64,000 nucleotides of DNA, taken from the NCBI RefSeq assembly GCF_019968905.1, contig NZ_CP079946.1, forward strand, positions 7,971,356-8,035,355, written 5' to 3'. Every line of letters begins with the position of its first letter. The first letter of the stretch is position 1. The DNA comes from Corallococcus sp. EGB (GTDB lineage: Bacteria; Myxococcota; Myxococcia; Myxococcales; Myxococcaceae). The notes beneath the pieces were generated by a model. The model ran no database searches. It was not told the DNA's origin and saw nothing but the letters and a program-made list of their open reading frames with translations. This document shows, piece by piece, positions 18,744-28,743 of the stretch. The position numbers were made by a program, and so were the translations under genes.

Positions 18744-21700
18744 ACCCCTCCGCGCTCTTCATCCGGCGCCCCGTGGCCACGTCGCTGCTGGCGCTGGGCA
18801 TCGCGCTGGCGGGGGCGCTGGCCTTCAGGCTCCTGCCGGTCGCGCCGCTGCCCCAGGTGGAGTTCCCCACCATCAGCGTGCAGGCGGCCCTTCCGGGCGC
18901 GAGCCCGGAGATCATGGCCACGTCGGTCGCGACGCCGCTGGAGCGGCAACTGGGACGCATCGCGGGCATCACCCAGATGACGTCGTCCAGCAACCTGGGC
19001 GCCACCAGCATCGTCGTGCAGTTCGACCTGTCGCGGAACATCGACGGGGCGGCGCGCGACGTCCAGGCCGCCATCAACGCCGCCCGGGGCAACCTGCCTT
19101 CGAACCTGCCCAACAACCCCTCCTACCGGAAGGTGAACCCCGCGGACGCGCCCATCATGCTGCTGGCGCTCACCTCGCCCCACCGGGGCCGCGGCGCGCT
19201 CTATGACCTGGGGTCCACCGTCCTCCAGCAGCAGGTGTCCCAGGTGACGGGCGTGGGACAGGTGCTGGTGGGCGGGGGCGCGCTGCCCGCGGTGCGCGCG
19301 GAGGTGAACCCCACCACGCTGGAGAAGTACGGCCTGGGGCTGGACGCGGTCCGCACCGCGCTGGGCGCGCAGAACGCCAACCGCCCCAAGGGCCAGCTGG
19401 AGGACGGGCCCCGGGCCTACCTGCTGCGCGCGGATGATCAGCTCATCCGCGCGGAGCAGTACCGGTCGCTCGTCATCGCCTACTCCAACGGCGCCGCCGT
19501 GCGGCTCGAGGACGTGGCCCACGTCACCGACGACAACGTGGAGGACGTGCACAGCCTGGGGCTCGCCAATGGCAAGGAGGCCATCATCCTCATCATCTTC
19601 AAGGAGCCGGGGGCCAACGTCATCGACACGGTGGATGCGCTCCAGGCGCGGCTCCCCGAGTTCAAGGCCATCCTGCCCGCGGACGTGGACCTGACGGTGA
19701 TGATGGACCGCACCACCACCATCCGCGCGTCGCTGCGCGACGTGGAGATGACGCTGCTCATCTCCATCGGGCTGGTCATCCTGGTGGTGTTCGCCTTCCT
19801 GGGCAACCTGCGCGCCACGCTGATCCCCAGCGTCGCCGTGCCGCTGTCGCTGCTGGGCACCTTCGCGGTGATGAAGCTCTTGGGGTTCAGCCTGGACAAC
19901 CTGTCCATGATGGCGCTCACCATCTCCACCGGCTTCGTGGTGGATGACGCCATCGTCGTGCTGGAGGACATCGAACGGCACATCGAGGAAGGCCTGTCCC
20001 CCATGGACGCGGCGCTGCGCGGCGCGCGCGAGGTGGGCTTCACCGTGCTGTCGATGAGCATCTCCCTCATCGCCGTCTTCATCCCCCTGCTGCTCATGCA
20101 GGGCATCGTGGGCCGGCTGTTCCGCGAGTTCGCCATCACGCTGTCGGTGGCCATCCTCATGTCGCTGGTGGTGTCGCTCACCGTGACGCCCACCATGTGC
20201 GCCCGGCTGCTGAGGCCCAAGAAGCCCCGGCGCTCGCGCTCCGCCTTCCACCCCTTCGCGCGGCTGAACGCGGGCTATGCCCGCAGCCTGTCCTGGTCCC
20301 TGGGGCACCCGGTGCTGCTGCTGCTGCTCACCTTGGCCGCCATCGCGCTCAGCGGCTACCTGTTCGTGGTCATCCCCAAGGGGTTCTTCCCGCAGCAGGA
20401 CACCGGCCGCATCACCGCCAGCATCCAGGCGGAGCAGGACATCTCCTTCGCGGCGATGCGCCAGAAGTTCACCACCTACGTGCGCATCATCGGCGAGGAC
20501 CCGGCCGTCCAGGCGGTGGCGGGGTCCATTGGCGGCTCCGGCCCCAGCGGCTCGTCCAACGCGGGCACGCTGTTCATCACGCTCAAGCCGCTGGAGGAGC
20601 GCAAGCTGTCCGCGGACGCCGTCATCGCGCGGCTCCGGGGCAAGGTGATGGCCGTGCCCGGCGCCATGGTGTACCTCCAGTCCGCGCAGGACCTGGTGAT
20701 TGGCGGGCGGGCGGGCAGCGCGCAGTACCAGTACACCCTGTCCTCGGACACGCTGCCGGCGCTGAACACGTGGGCGCCGCGGGTGCTGGCGCGGTTGCAG
20801 CGGGTGCCCGGGCTGCTGGACGTCAACAGCGACCAGCGCAACCACGGGCTGGAGACCAACGTCGTCATCGACTACGACACGGCGGCCCGCTTCGGCCTCA
20901 CCGCCCAGCAGATCGACGGCGTGCTGTATGACGCCTTCGGCCAGCGGCAGGTGTCCACCCTGTACACCAGCCGCAACCAGTACCACGTGGTGATGGTGGT
21001 GCTGGCGGACTTCTGGCAGCGGCCGGAGAGCCTGCGCCGCATCTACGTGACGAGCGCCACCGGCCAGCAGGTGCCGCTGTCGGCGTTCGCCCGCTTCGTG
21101 GACGCGGGCACGCTGCTGTCCGTCAACCACCAGGGCCAGTTCCCGTCCGCGACGGTGTCCTTCAACCTGGGGCCGGGGACGTCACTGGGGACCGTGGTCA
21201 CCCGCATTGAAGCCGCCGTGCGCGAGCTGGGCCTCCCCTCGGAGGTGCAGGGCAGCTTCAGCGGCACGGCCCAGGCGTTCCAGGCCTCACTGTCCTCCGA
21301 ACCCATGCTCATCGCCGCGGCCCTGTTCGCCGTCTACATCGTGCTGGGCATCCTCTACGAGAGCCTCATCCACCCCATCACCATCCTGTCCACGCTGCCG
21401 TCCGCGGGCGTGGGCGCGCTGCTGGCCCTGCTGCTGTTCAAGCTGGACCTGTCCATCATCGCGCTCATCGGCATCATCCTGCTCATCGGCATCGTGAAGA
21501 AGAACGCCATCATGATGATCGACTTCGCGCTGGTGTCGGAGCGCGAGGGCCACCTGGGTTCACGCGACGCCATCTTCCACGCCGCCCGGCTGCGGCTGCG
21601 CCCCATCCTGATGACGACGATGGCGGCGCTGCTGGGCGCGCTGCCGCTGGCGCTGGGCACCGGCGTGGGCTCCGAGCTGCGCAGGCCGCTGGGCATCGCC

Positions 21701-21841
21701 ATCGCGGGGGGGCTGTGCCTCAGCCAGCTTTTGACGCTCTACACCACCCCGGTCATCTACATGACCCTGGACCGGATGGGCCGGCGCGTCCGCGAGTGGC
21801 GGGCGCGCCGCTTCGCGCCCCGCGGGCCCGGCACGGCCTGA
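18740..21841 (+). CDS. mdtC: RND multidrug efflux permease, MdtC-like
   Basis: 1033 residues from ATG 18740, which overlaps the mdtB stop as ATGA. The frame is open upstream inside mdtB, but [25 protein letters not shown] is the family N-terminus. It has the same architecture as its neighbour: [21 protein letters not shown] with the acidic pair in the first half and [22 protein letters not shown] in the second. Two adjacent, diverged permeases following one adaptor is the mdtABC arrangement. Natural substrates in this organism are unknown (bile salts and novobiocin in E. coli). Confidence 0.93.
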   Translation: MNPSALFIRRPVATSLLALGIALAGALAFRLLPVAPLPQVEFPTISVQAALPGASPEIMATSVATPLERQLGRIAGITQMTSSSNLGATSIVVQFDLSRNIDGAARDVQAAINAARGNLPSNLPNNPSYRKVNPADAPIMLLALTSPHRGRGALYDLGSTVLQQQVSQVTGVGQVLVGGGALPAVRAEVNPTTLEKYGLGLDAVRTALGAQNANRPKGQLEDGPRAYLLRADDQLIRAEQYRSLVIAYSNGAAVRLEDVAHVTDDNVEDVHSLGLANGKEAIILIIFKEPGANVIDTVDALQARLPEFKAILPADVDLTVMMDRTTTIRASLRDVEMTLLISIGLVILVVFAFLGNLRATLIPSVAVPLSLLGTFAVMKLLGFSLDNLSMMALTISTGFVVDDAIVVLEDIERHIEEGLSPMDAALRGAREVGFTVLSMSISLIAVFIPLLLMQGIVGRLFREFAITLSVAILMSLVVSLTVTPTMCARLLRPKKPRRSRSAFHPFARLNAGYARSLSWSLGHPVLLLLLTLAAIALSGYLFVVIPKGFFPQQDTGRITASIQAEQDISFAAMRQKFTTYVRIIGEDPAVQAVAGSIGGSGPSGSSNAGTLFITLKPLEERKLSADAVIARLRGKVMAVPGAMVYLQSAQDLVIGGRAGSAQYQYTLSSDTLPALNTWAPRVLARLQRVPGLLDVNSDQRNHGLETNVVIDYDTAARFGLTAQQIDGVLYDAFGQRQVSTLYTSRNQYHVVMVVLADFWQRPESLRRIYVTSATGQQVPLSAFARFVDAGTLLSVNHQGQFPSATVSFNLGPGTSLGTVVTRIEAAVRELGLPSEVQGSFSGTAQAFQASLSSEPMLIAAALFAVYIVLGILYESLIHPITILSTLPSAGVGALLALLLFKLDLSIIALIGIILLIGIVKKNAIMMIDFALVSEREGHLGSRDAIFHAARLRLRPILMTTMAALLGALPLALGTGVGSELRRPLGIAIAGGLCLSQLLTLYTTPVIYMTLDRMGRRVREWRARRFAPRGPGTA

Positions 21842-21862
21842 GGCCCGGAACTGGAGCCGACC

Positions 21863-23302
21863 ATGCGCCTTCGCTTCCATGCCGTTGTCCTGTCCGCCCT
21901 GGGCCTCCTGCCCGCGTGCGCGGTGGGCCCGACCTACCACCGCCCCAAGGTCGTGGTGCCCGCGCACTTCAAGGAGGCCGCGGAGGGCTGGAAGCCCGCC
22001 GAGCCCAATGACAGACATGACCGGGGCGCCTGGTGGAAGCGCTTCGGAGACGCGGAGCTGGACGCGCTGGAGACGAAGGTCGCGAGCGCCAACCAGACGG
22101 TGGCCAGCTACGAGGCCGCGTATCGCAGCGCGCGCGCCCTGGTGGCCCAGGCCCGCGCGTCGCTGTTCCCCACCCTGGGCGCCTCCGTGTCGGCGTCTCG
22201 GGCGAAGGGCGCCGGCCGCACCACCAACACCCCGGCCGGCGTCAACGCGGGCACCAGCACCGTGGGCAACATCCTGGACCTGTCGCTGGATGCGTCCTGG
22301 GAGCCGGACCTCTGGGGCGGCGTGCGCCGGCAGCTCTCCGAAGCGAAGGCCTCCGCTCAAGCCGCGGGCTCCGACCTGGACAACGCGAAGCTGGCCGCGC
22401 AGGGGCTGCTCGCGCAGTACTACTTCCAGCTGCGCGCGCTGGATGCCCTGCAACTGCTGCTGAACGACGCCGTCGCCGGCTACCAGAAGTCCCTCCAGCT
22501 CACCCAGAACCGCTACGCCCAGGGCGTGGCGGCGCGGCCGGACGTGCTCCAGGCCCAGACGCAGCTCGCCCTGGCGCAGGCCTCCGCGACGGAGAATGAG
22601 ATTGCCCGGGCCACCTACGAGCACGCCATCGCGGTCCTCGTGGGCCAACCCGCGTCCACCTTCTCCGTGCCCCGCGTGCCGCTGACCGCGGCGCCGCCGC
22701 CGCTGCCGCTGGAGTTCCCCTCCACGTTGCTGGAGCGCCGGCCGGACATCGCCGCGGCGGAGCGCCGGGCCGCCGCCGCGAACGAGCGGATCGGCGTGGC
22801 CATCGCCGCGTGGTTTCCCTCTCTCACGCTGAGCGCGTCCGGAGGCTTCGTCAGCTCCGCCCTGTCGCAGTGGCTGTCGGCCCCCCACCTGGTCTGGTCG
22901 CTGGGACCGCAGCTGGTGGCGAGCCTCTTCGACGGCGGGTTGCGCGCGGCACAGACGCGGCAGGCCCGCGCGGAGTACGACCAGGCCGTCGCCAACTACC
23001 GGGCCACGGTGCTGGCCGCGTTCCAGGACGTGGAGGACAACCTCGTCTCGCTGCGCGTGCTGGCGCAGGAGGTCGTCATCCAGCAGGAGGCGGTCAGCTA
23101 CGCGCGGCAGACGCTGGAGGTCGTGATGAACCAGTACAAGGCCGGCACGGTGACCTACCTTCAGGTCGTCACCGCGCAGAACACCCTCTATTCCGCCCAA
23201 CAGAACCTGGCGAACATCGCCGGACGGCGGATGGTGGCGGCGGTGGGACTCATCAAGGCCCTGGGCGGCGGCTGGGACCCGCCCCCTCCACCGGCTGACT
23301 GA
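21863..23302 (+). CDS. NodT-family outer-membrane efflux lipoprotein (TolC-like)
   Basis: 479-residue channel completing the tripartite pump. MRLRFHAVVLSALGLLPACAVGPTYHRP has a lipoprotein signal with Cys19, and the residues GPTYHRP after it are characteristic of the NodT/OprM family. Internal repeats of the outer-membrane efflux domain are seen: DAELDALETKVASANQTVASYEAAYRSARALV in the first half, TRQARAEYDQAVANYRATVLAAFQDVEDNL in the second. It follows mdtC by 21 bases, so the operon supplies its own channel. Confidence 0.93.
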   Translation: MRLRFHAVVLSALGLLPACAVGPTYHRPKVVVPAHFKEAAEGWKPAEPNDRHDRGAWWKRFGDAELDALETKVASANQTVASYEAAYRSARALVAQARASLFPTLGASVSASRAKGAGRTTNTPAGVNAGTSTVGNILDLSLDASWEPDLWGGVRRQLSEAKASAQAAGSDLDNAKLAAQGLLAQYYFQLRALDALQLLLNDAVAGYQKSLQLTQNRYAQGVAARPDVLQAQTQLALAQASATENEIARATYEHAIAVLVGQPASTFSVPRVPLTAAPPPLPLEFPSTLLERRPDIAAAERRAAAANERIGVAIAAWFPSLTLSASGGFVSSALSQWLSAPHLVWSLGPQLVASLFDGGLRAAQTRQARAEYDQAVANYRATVLAAFQDVEDNLVSLRVLAQEVVIQQEAVSYARQTLEVVMNQYKAGTVTYLQVVTAQNTLYSAQQNLANIAGRRMVAAVGLIKALGGGWDPPPPPAD

Positions 23303-23334
23303 GCCCTGGGTTCCAACTCCGCCTGGGGGACGTG

Positions 23335-23535
23335 ATGGCCGTGCCCGTGTTCCGCTGGGTGCCCCCCGCTCTGGCCTGGCGGCACCACGGCCAGGAGCAG
23401 GAGGCCCTGGCCACCTACCAGCGGGCGCTGGATCGGGAGTTCGGCGCGGGCGCGGTGAAGGCCGTGCCCATCCCCTCGGACACCGTCATCCCCCGCCAGG
23501 GCTCCCTGCACTGCATCACGAAGACGTTCCGCTGA
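23335..23535 (+). pseudogene. C-terminal remnant of an agmatine/peptidylarginine deiminase-type gene
   Basis: 66 residues only. EQEALATYQRALDREFGAG, then VPIPSDTVIPRQGSLHCITKTF, matches the end of the Porphyromonas-type deiminase family: a tyrosine-containing helix, then the strand with the catalytic Cys in the IPRQGxxHC motif. The rest of the enzyme (about 300 residues with the Asp/His/Asp catalytic residues) is absent upstream, where the efflux operon ends. I read it as a leftover of a deletion next to the efflux operon. Confidence 0.55.
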
Positions 23536-23580
23536 CGCATGGAGACTGCCGGGCACTCGGGGCGGGCGGCGTCACCAGCC

Positions 23581-23602
23581 CATTGCCCCGGGTAGGGCAA
23601 TG
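23581..23602. promoter_or_regulatory. Inverted repeat in front of mutA
   Basis: CATTGCCC (23581-23588), loop CGGGTA, GGGCAATG (23595-23602): a perfect 8-bp inverted repeat ending 16 bases before the mutA ATG. It could be an operator for a regulator of propionyl-CoA metabolism, a leader hairpin, or the terminator of the upstream region (no T-tract). It is too short to be a cobalamin riboswitch. Confidence 0.45.
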
Positions 23603-23618
23603 CGCCTATGGGAGGAGC

Positions 23619-25502
23619 ATGGCTGACGTGCCTCTTACCGCAGCGGACTTCCCGCCCCCTTCCGTCGAGGAGTGGCGCCGGCTGGTGGACAAGGACCTCA
23701 AGGGAAAGCCCTTCACGGTGCTCCAGTCGCCCCTGGAGGGCGGCCTGTCCCTCCAGCCCCTCTACACGTCCCAGGACGCCCCGGCGCCCTCGGAGCCTCC
23801 CGGCGTCGCACCCTACGTGCGAGGCACCCACGCCCTGGGCCACACCGAGGGTGGATGGCTCCTGTGCCAGGAGTACGCGGGTCCGGACGTGGGCGCGACC
23901 GCGGGCGCGCTCCGCGATGACCTGGAGCGCGGGACGCAGGGCGTGTGGCTGGTGCTGGACGTCCCGCTGGGCCTGGACGTGAAGGACGCGTCCACGCTGG
24001 AGCGGCTGCTCCAGCACGTGCCGCTGGACCGCACGCCGGTGCACCTGGAGCCGACCTCGGACGTGCTCCGGCCCGCGTCCCTGCTGCTGGAGGTGCTGGC
24101 GAAGAAGGCCCACGCCGCGAAGCAGGGCCTGCGCGGCGGCCTGGGCATCGACCCCATCGCGGCGCTCGCGCGTCACGGCGCCTCCAGGGTGGACGTGGCC
24201 CGCACGCTGGCGGAGGCCGCGCCCATCGTCACGTCGCTGCTCAAGGACGCGCCGGGCCTGCGCGCGCTGCTGGTGTCCTCGCGCCCCTGGGCGGACGCGG
24301 GCGCCACCTCCGTGCACGAGCTGGCGTGGAGCATCGCCACCGGCGTGGAGTACCTGCGCGAGCTGGAGCGCTCGGGCGTGTCGCCGGGTGACGCCGCGCG
24401 GTCCATGCAGTTCGCCCTGTCCGTGGGCGGTCAGTTCTTCCCGGAGATCGCGAAGCTGCGCGCGGCGCGGCTGCTCTGGTCCAAGGTCGTCGCCGCTTCC
24501 GGCGGCGCGCCGGAGTCGCAGGCCATGCAGCTGCACGCGCGCACGGCCAGCACCACCAAGACGCGGCGCGACCCATGGGTGAACATCCTGCGAGGCACCG
24601 CGGAGTCCTTCGCCGCGGTCGTCGCGGGCGCGGACAGCGTGAGCACCTCTCCCTTCGACGAGCCCCTGGGCACGCCCGACGAACAGGGCCGGCGCCTCGC
24701 GCGCAACACGCAGCTCATCCTGCGTGACGAGTCCAGCCTCAACCGCGTCGCGGACCCCGCGGGCGGCAGCTACTACCTGGAGCAGCTCACCCACGAGTTC
24801 GCTCGCGCGGCCTGGGCGGAGCTCCAGCGCATCGAAGCGCTGGGCGGCATCTCGCGCGCCATGGCGCAGGGCGACGTGGCCCGCGTCCTCACGGAGACGC
24901 GCACCGCTCGCGACAAGGCCATTCGCACGCGCAAGCTGCCCATCGTGGGCGTCAGCGAGTTCCCCCACCTCCACGAGGCCCCCGTGCAGCGCGAGGCCCG
25001 CCCCGCCGCGCCCGCGAAGGCCGAGGGCGCCGTCACGCCGCCCCAGCCCGTGCGCCTGGCGGAGGCCTTCGAGTCCCTGCGCGACGCAAGCGACCGCTAC
25101 CACGCGGCGCACGGCGTCCGTCCTCGCGCCTTCATGGCGAACCTGGGCACCGTCGCGGAGCACACCGCGCGCTCCACGTGGATCGCCAACGTGCTCGCCG
25201 TGGGCGGCATCGAAGCGGACGAGCACCACGGCTTCGCGGACGCGAACGCCGCCGCGGAGCTGTTCGCGAAGGCGAACACGTCGCTGGCGGTCATCTCCGG
25301 TCCGGACGCGCTCTACCCGGAGGCGGTGCCGGCCTATGTCGCGGCCCTCAAGGCGAAGGGCGCCCGCACGGTCGCCGTCGCGGGCCGTCCCGGTGACCAC
25401 GAGGCCGCCTTCCGCGCGGCCGGCGTGGACCTCTTCCTCTACGCGGGAGCGGACCTGGTCCAGCTCCTGAAGACGCTGCACCAGCAGCTCGGAGTGGCCT
25501 GA
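23619..25502 (+). CDS. mutA: Methylmalonyl-CoA mutase, small (non-catalytic) subunit
   Basis: 627 residues, ATG 23619 behind GGAGGAG. Partner of MutB in the B12-dependent interconversion of succinyl-CoA and (R)-methylmalonyl-CoA. The N-terminal TIM-barrel half contains [33 protein letters not shown] and [16 protein letters not shown], as in the mutase family. The C-terminal flavodoxin-like half ([31 protein letters not shown]) lacks the DxHxxG cobalamin motif, which is why this subunit does not bind B12. Its stop overlaps the mutB start (TGATG). Confidence 0.93.
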   Translation: MADVPLTAADFPPPSVEEWRRLVDKDLKGKPFTVLQSPLEGGLSLQPLYTSQDAPAPSEPPGVAPYVRGTHALGHTEGGWLLCQEYAGPDVGATAGALRDDLERGTQGVWLVLDVPLGLDVKDASTLERLLQHVPLDRTPVHLEPTSDVLRPASLLLEVLAKKAHAAKQGLRGGLGIDPIAALARHGASRVDVARTLAEAAPIVTSLLKDAPGLRALLVSSRPWADAGATSVHELAWSIATGVEYLRELERSGVSPGDAARSMQFALSVGGQFFPEIAKLRAARLLWSKVVAASGGAPESQAMQLHARTASTTKTRRDPWVNILRGTAESFAAVVAGADSVSTSPFDEPLGTPDEQGRRLARNTQLILRDESSLNRVADPAGGSYYLEQLTHEFARAAWAELQRIEALGGISRAMAQGDVARVLTETRTARDKAIRTRKLPIVGVSEFPHLHEAPVQREARPAAPAKAEGAVTPPQPVRLAEAFESLRDASDRYHAAHGVRPRAFMANLGTVAEHTARSTWIANVLAVGGIEADEHHGFADANAAAELFAKANTSLAVISGPDALYPEAVPAYVAALKAKGARTVAVAGRPGDHEAAFRAAGVDLFLYAGADLVQLLKTLHQQLGVA

Positions 25503-27688
25503 TGCGCCCCACCGTTCCGGACTTCTCCCGCGTCGCCTTCGACGCCCCCGAAACCCAGACGCCCGCTTCCATGCTGGAGCAGCAGCGCGCGAAGGCGACA
25601 GAGGCCACGGCCGCCGCCGAGCGCTGGGACACGCCCGAGGGCATCCCGGTGAAGCCGCTCTACACCCGCGAGGACCTGGAGGGCGTGGAGCACCTGGGCT
25701 CGCTGCCGGGCCTGCCTCCGTTCGTGCGCGGCCCCTACTCCACCATGTACGTGCAGCAGCCGTGGACGGTGCGCCAGTACGCGGGCTTCTCCACGGCGGA
25801 GGCGTCCAACGCCTTCTACCGCCGCAACCTCGCGGCCGGTCAGAAGGGCCTGTCCATCGCGTTCGACCTGGCCACGCACCGCGGCTACGACAGCGACCAC
25901 CCGCGCGTCGCGGGTGACGTGGGCATGGCGGGCGTCGCCATCGACTCCATCAAGGACATGCGCATCCTGTTCGACCGCATCCCGCTCGACCAGATGAGCG
26001 TGTCGATGACGATGAACGGCGCCGTCCTCCCCGTGCTCGCGCTCTACGTGGTCGCGGCCGAGGAACAGGGCGTGAAGCCCGAGCAGCTCAGCGGGACCAT
26101 CCAGAACGACATCCTCAAGGAGTTCATGGTCCGCAACACGTACATCTATCCGCCCGGCCCCTCGATGCGGATCATCGGGGACATCTTCAAGTTCACGGCG
26201 GAGCGGATGCCGCGATTCAACAGCATCAGCATCAGCGGCTACCACATGCAGGAGGCCGGCGCGACGCAGGACCTGGAGCTGGGTTACACGCTCGCGGACG
26301 GCGTCGAGTACGTGCGCGCGGGCCTCGCCGCCGGCCTGGGCGTGGACGCGTTCGCCCCGCGCCTGTCGTTCTTCTGGGCCATCGGGATGAACTTCTTCAT
26401 GGAGGTGGCCAAGATGCGCGCGGCCCGCCTCCTCTGGGCCCGCCTCATCAAGGGCTTCCAGCCCAAGAGCGACAAGAGCCTGGCGCTGCGCACCCACTGC
26501 CAGACGTCCGGCTGGAGCCTCACCGCGCAGGACGTCTACAACAACGTCGTGCGCACCTGCGTGGAGGCCATGGCCGCGACGCAGGGCCACACGCAGAGCC
26601 TGCACACCAACTCGCTGGACGAGGCCATCGCGCTGCCCACGGACTTCAGCGCGCGCATCGCCCGCAACACGCAGCTGTACCTCCAGCTGGAGAGCGGCAC
26701 CACGCGCGTCATCGACCCGTGGGGCGGCAGCTACTACGTGGAGCGCCTCACCCACGAGCTGGCCCGGAAGGCCTGGGGCCACATCCAGGAGGTGGAGGCG
26801 CTGGGAGGCATGACCAAGGCCATTGAAGCCGGCCTGCCCAAGCTGCGCATCGAAGAGGCCGCCGCGCGCACGCAGGCGCGCATCGACTCCGGGCGCCAGG
26901 CCATCATCGGCGTGAACAAGTACCCGCCGGAGCGCCCGGACACCCTCGAAATCCTCAAGGTGGACAACTCCGCCGTGCGCGAGGCGCAGATCGCCCGCCT
27001 GCGCGAGCTGCGCGCGGAGCGCAATGGCGAAGAGGTCCGCCGCCGCCTGGACGCGCTCACCGAAGCGGGCCGCCGCAACGAGGGCAACCTGCTGGCGCTG
27101 GCCATCGACGCGGCCCGGGCGAAGGCCACCGTGGGCGAGATCAGCGACGCCCTGGAGAAGGTCTTCGGGCGCTACGAGGCCACCGTGCGCGGGGTGACGG
27201 GCGTGTATTCAGCGGAAGCGGGACAGGCGCAGGGCATCTCCGAGGCGCGGGCGAAGGCGGACGACTTCCTCAAGCGCTTCGGCCGCCGGCCGCGCATCCT
27301 CATCGCGAAGATGGGCCAGGACGGCCATGACCGCGGGCAGAAGGTCATCGCCACCGCGTTCGCGGACCTGGGCTTCGACGTGGACATCGGGCCGCTGTTC
27401 CAGACGCCGGAGGAGTCCGCGCGCCAGGCGGTGGAGAACGACGTGCACGTGGTGGGCGCGTCGTCCCTGGCCGCGGGCCACCTCACGCTGGTGCCGCAGC
27501 TCAAGCACGCCCTCAAGGCCCTGGGCCGCGAGGACATCATGGTCGTGGTGGGCGGCGTCATCCCGCCGCAGGACTACGACGCGCTCCGCGCCGCCGGCGC
27601 CGCGGCCATCTTCGGCCCGGGCACCGTCATCGCGAAGGCCGCCATCGAGCTGCTCGACAAGCTGGCCGCCGAGCAGGAGGCGGCGTGA
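25502..27688 (+). CDS. mutB: Methylmalonyl-CoA mutase, catalytic large subunit
   Basis: 728 residues, starting at ATG 25502 within the mutA stop. The substrate barrel has [53 protein letters not shown] and [19 protein letters not shown]. The C-terminal B12 domain has [31 protein letters not shown], with DGHDRG supplying the cobalt-ligating His in base-off/His-on form. Radical rearrangement of methylmalonyl-CoA and succinyl-CoA feeds propionate, odd-chain and branched-chain carbon into the TCA cycle, or in reverse supplies methylmalonyl-CoA for polyketides. meaB overlaps its end by 4 bases. Confidence 0.96.
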   Translation: MRPTVPDFSRVAFDAPETQTPASMLEQQRAKATEATAAAERWDTPEGIPVKPLYTREDLEGVEHLGSLPGLPPFVRGPYSTMYVQQPWTVRQYAGFSTAEASNAFYRRNLAAGQKGLSIAFDLATHRGYDSDHPRVAGDVGMAGVAIDSIKDMRILFDRIPLDQMSVSMTMNGAVLPVLALYVVAAEEQGVKPEQLSGTIQNDILKEFMVRNTYIYPPGPSMRIIGDIFKFTAERMPRFNSISISGYHMQEAGATQDLELGYTLADGVEYVRAGLAAGLGVDAFAPRLSFFWAIGMNFFMEVAKMRAARLLWARLIKGFQPKSDKSLALRTHCQTSGWSLTAQDVYNNVVRTCVEAMAATQGHTQSLHTNSLDEAIALPTDFSARIARNTQLYLQLESGTTRVIDPWGGSYYVERLTHELARKAWGHIQEVEALGGMTKAIEAGLPKLRIEEAAARTQARIDSGRQAIIGVNKYPPERPDTLEILKVDNSAVREAQIARLRELRAERNGEEVRRRLDALTEAGRRNEGNLLALAIDAARAKATVGEISDALEKVFGRYEATVRGVTGVYSAEAGQAQGISEARAKADDFLKRFGRRPRILIAKMGQDGHDRGQKVIATAFADLGFDVDIGPLFQTPEESARQAVENDVHVVGASSLAAGHLTLVPQLKHALKALGREDIMVVVGGVIPPQDYDALRAAGAAAIFGPGTVIAKAAIELLDKLAAEQEAA

Positions 27689-28668
27689 AGCTGCTGCCCG
27701 CGGACACCTACGTGGACGGCGTGCGCGCGGGTGACCGGGCGGTGCTCGCGCGCGCCATCACGCTGGTGGAGAGCGAGCACCCGCGCCACGCCGTGCTCGC
27801 GCAGGAGGTCCTCACGCGGCTGTTGCCCCACACCGGCCGGAGCCGCCGCGTGGGCATCAGCGGCGTGCCGGGCGTGGGCAAGAGCACCTTCATCGACGCG
27901 CTGGGCATGCACCTGGTGGGCCGCGGCCAGAAGGTGGCGGTGCTCGCCATCGACCCGTCCAGCAGCATCACGGGCGGCAGCATCCTGGGCGACAAGACGC
28001 GCATGTACCGGCTGGCGCGCGAAGAGGCCGCGTACATCCGCCCCAGCCCCTCCAGCGGCACGCTGGGCGGCGTCGCGCGCAAGACGCGGGAGACGCTGCT
28101 GCTCTGCGAGGCCGCCGGCTTCGACGTGGTGCTCGTGGAGACGGTGGGCGTGGGCCAGTCCGAGACGATGGTCACGGACCTGGTGGACTTCTACCTGGTG
28201 CTGATGCTCGCGGGCGCCGGTGACGAGCTGCAGGGCATCAAACGCGGCATCCTCGAAGTGGCGGACATGGTGGCCATCAACAAGGCGGACGGCGACAACC
28301 TGCCGCGCGCCACGCGGGCCCGCGCGGAATACCGCGCCGCCCTGCACCTGATGCGCCCTGGCGCGGAGCCGGTCGTCACCACGTGCAGCGCCCTGGAGGG
28401 CACCGGCATCGACACCTTGTGGGGCTCCGTGGAGGACGTCCTCGCGAAGCGCCAGGCCTCTGGGGAACTGTCGCACCGGCGCACCCAGCAGCAGGTGGGC
28501 TGGATGTGGGCCATGGTGAACGACGGACTGCGAGCGGCCCTGCGGGCGCACCCCGAGGTGGCTGCCCTGGTGCCGGAATTGGAGCAGGCCGTACGCGAAG
28601 GGCGCGCGACGCCCACCTCCGCCGCACTGCGTGTGCTGGGCGCGTTCCTGCCGCAATCGCAGTCCTGA
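27685..28668 (+). CDS. meaB: MeaB/ArgK-type G-protein chaperone of methylmalonyl-CoA mutase
   Basis: 327 residues starting at GTG 27685, overlapping the mutB stop. G-protein motifs: GVPGVGKST (Walker A, about 57-65), [18 protein letters not shown] (switch region), ETVGVGQSE, and NKAD in place of NKxD. The C-terminal arm ([22 protein letters not shown]) is the usual dimerisation helix. It loads and protects adenosylcobalamin in MutAB, using GTP hydrolysis as a gate. Coupling to mutAB makes the assignment firm. Confidence 0.95.
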   Translation: MKLLPADTYVDGVRAGDRAVLARAITLVESEHPRHAVLAQEVLTRLLPHTGRSRRVGISGVPGVGKSTFIDALGMHLVGRGQKVAVLAIDPSSSITGGSILGDKTRMYRLAREEAAYIRPSPSSGTLGGVARKTRETLLLCEAAGFDVVLVETVGVGQSETMVTDLVDFYLVLMLAGAGDELQGIKRGILEVADMVAINKADGDNLPRATRARAEYRAALHLMRPGAEPVVTTCSALEGTGIDTLWGSVEDVLAKRQASGELSHRRTQQQVGWMWAMVNDGLRAALRAHPEVAALVPELEQAVREGRATPTSAALRVLGAFLPQSQS

Positions 28669-28743
28669 CAAAGCGCGTCGTCCAGAGCGCAACGCCTGTC
28701 TCAATCGCTTGCCGGGCCTGCACCGCACTCCTAGTGTACGCCC

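Noticed and set aside
23540-23618. Cobalamin riboswitch upstream of mutA
   Set aside because: Only about 80 bases of leader and no B12-box-like segment; the single 8-bp hairpin is not enough.
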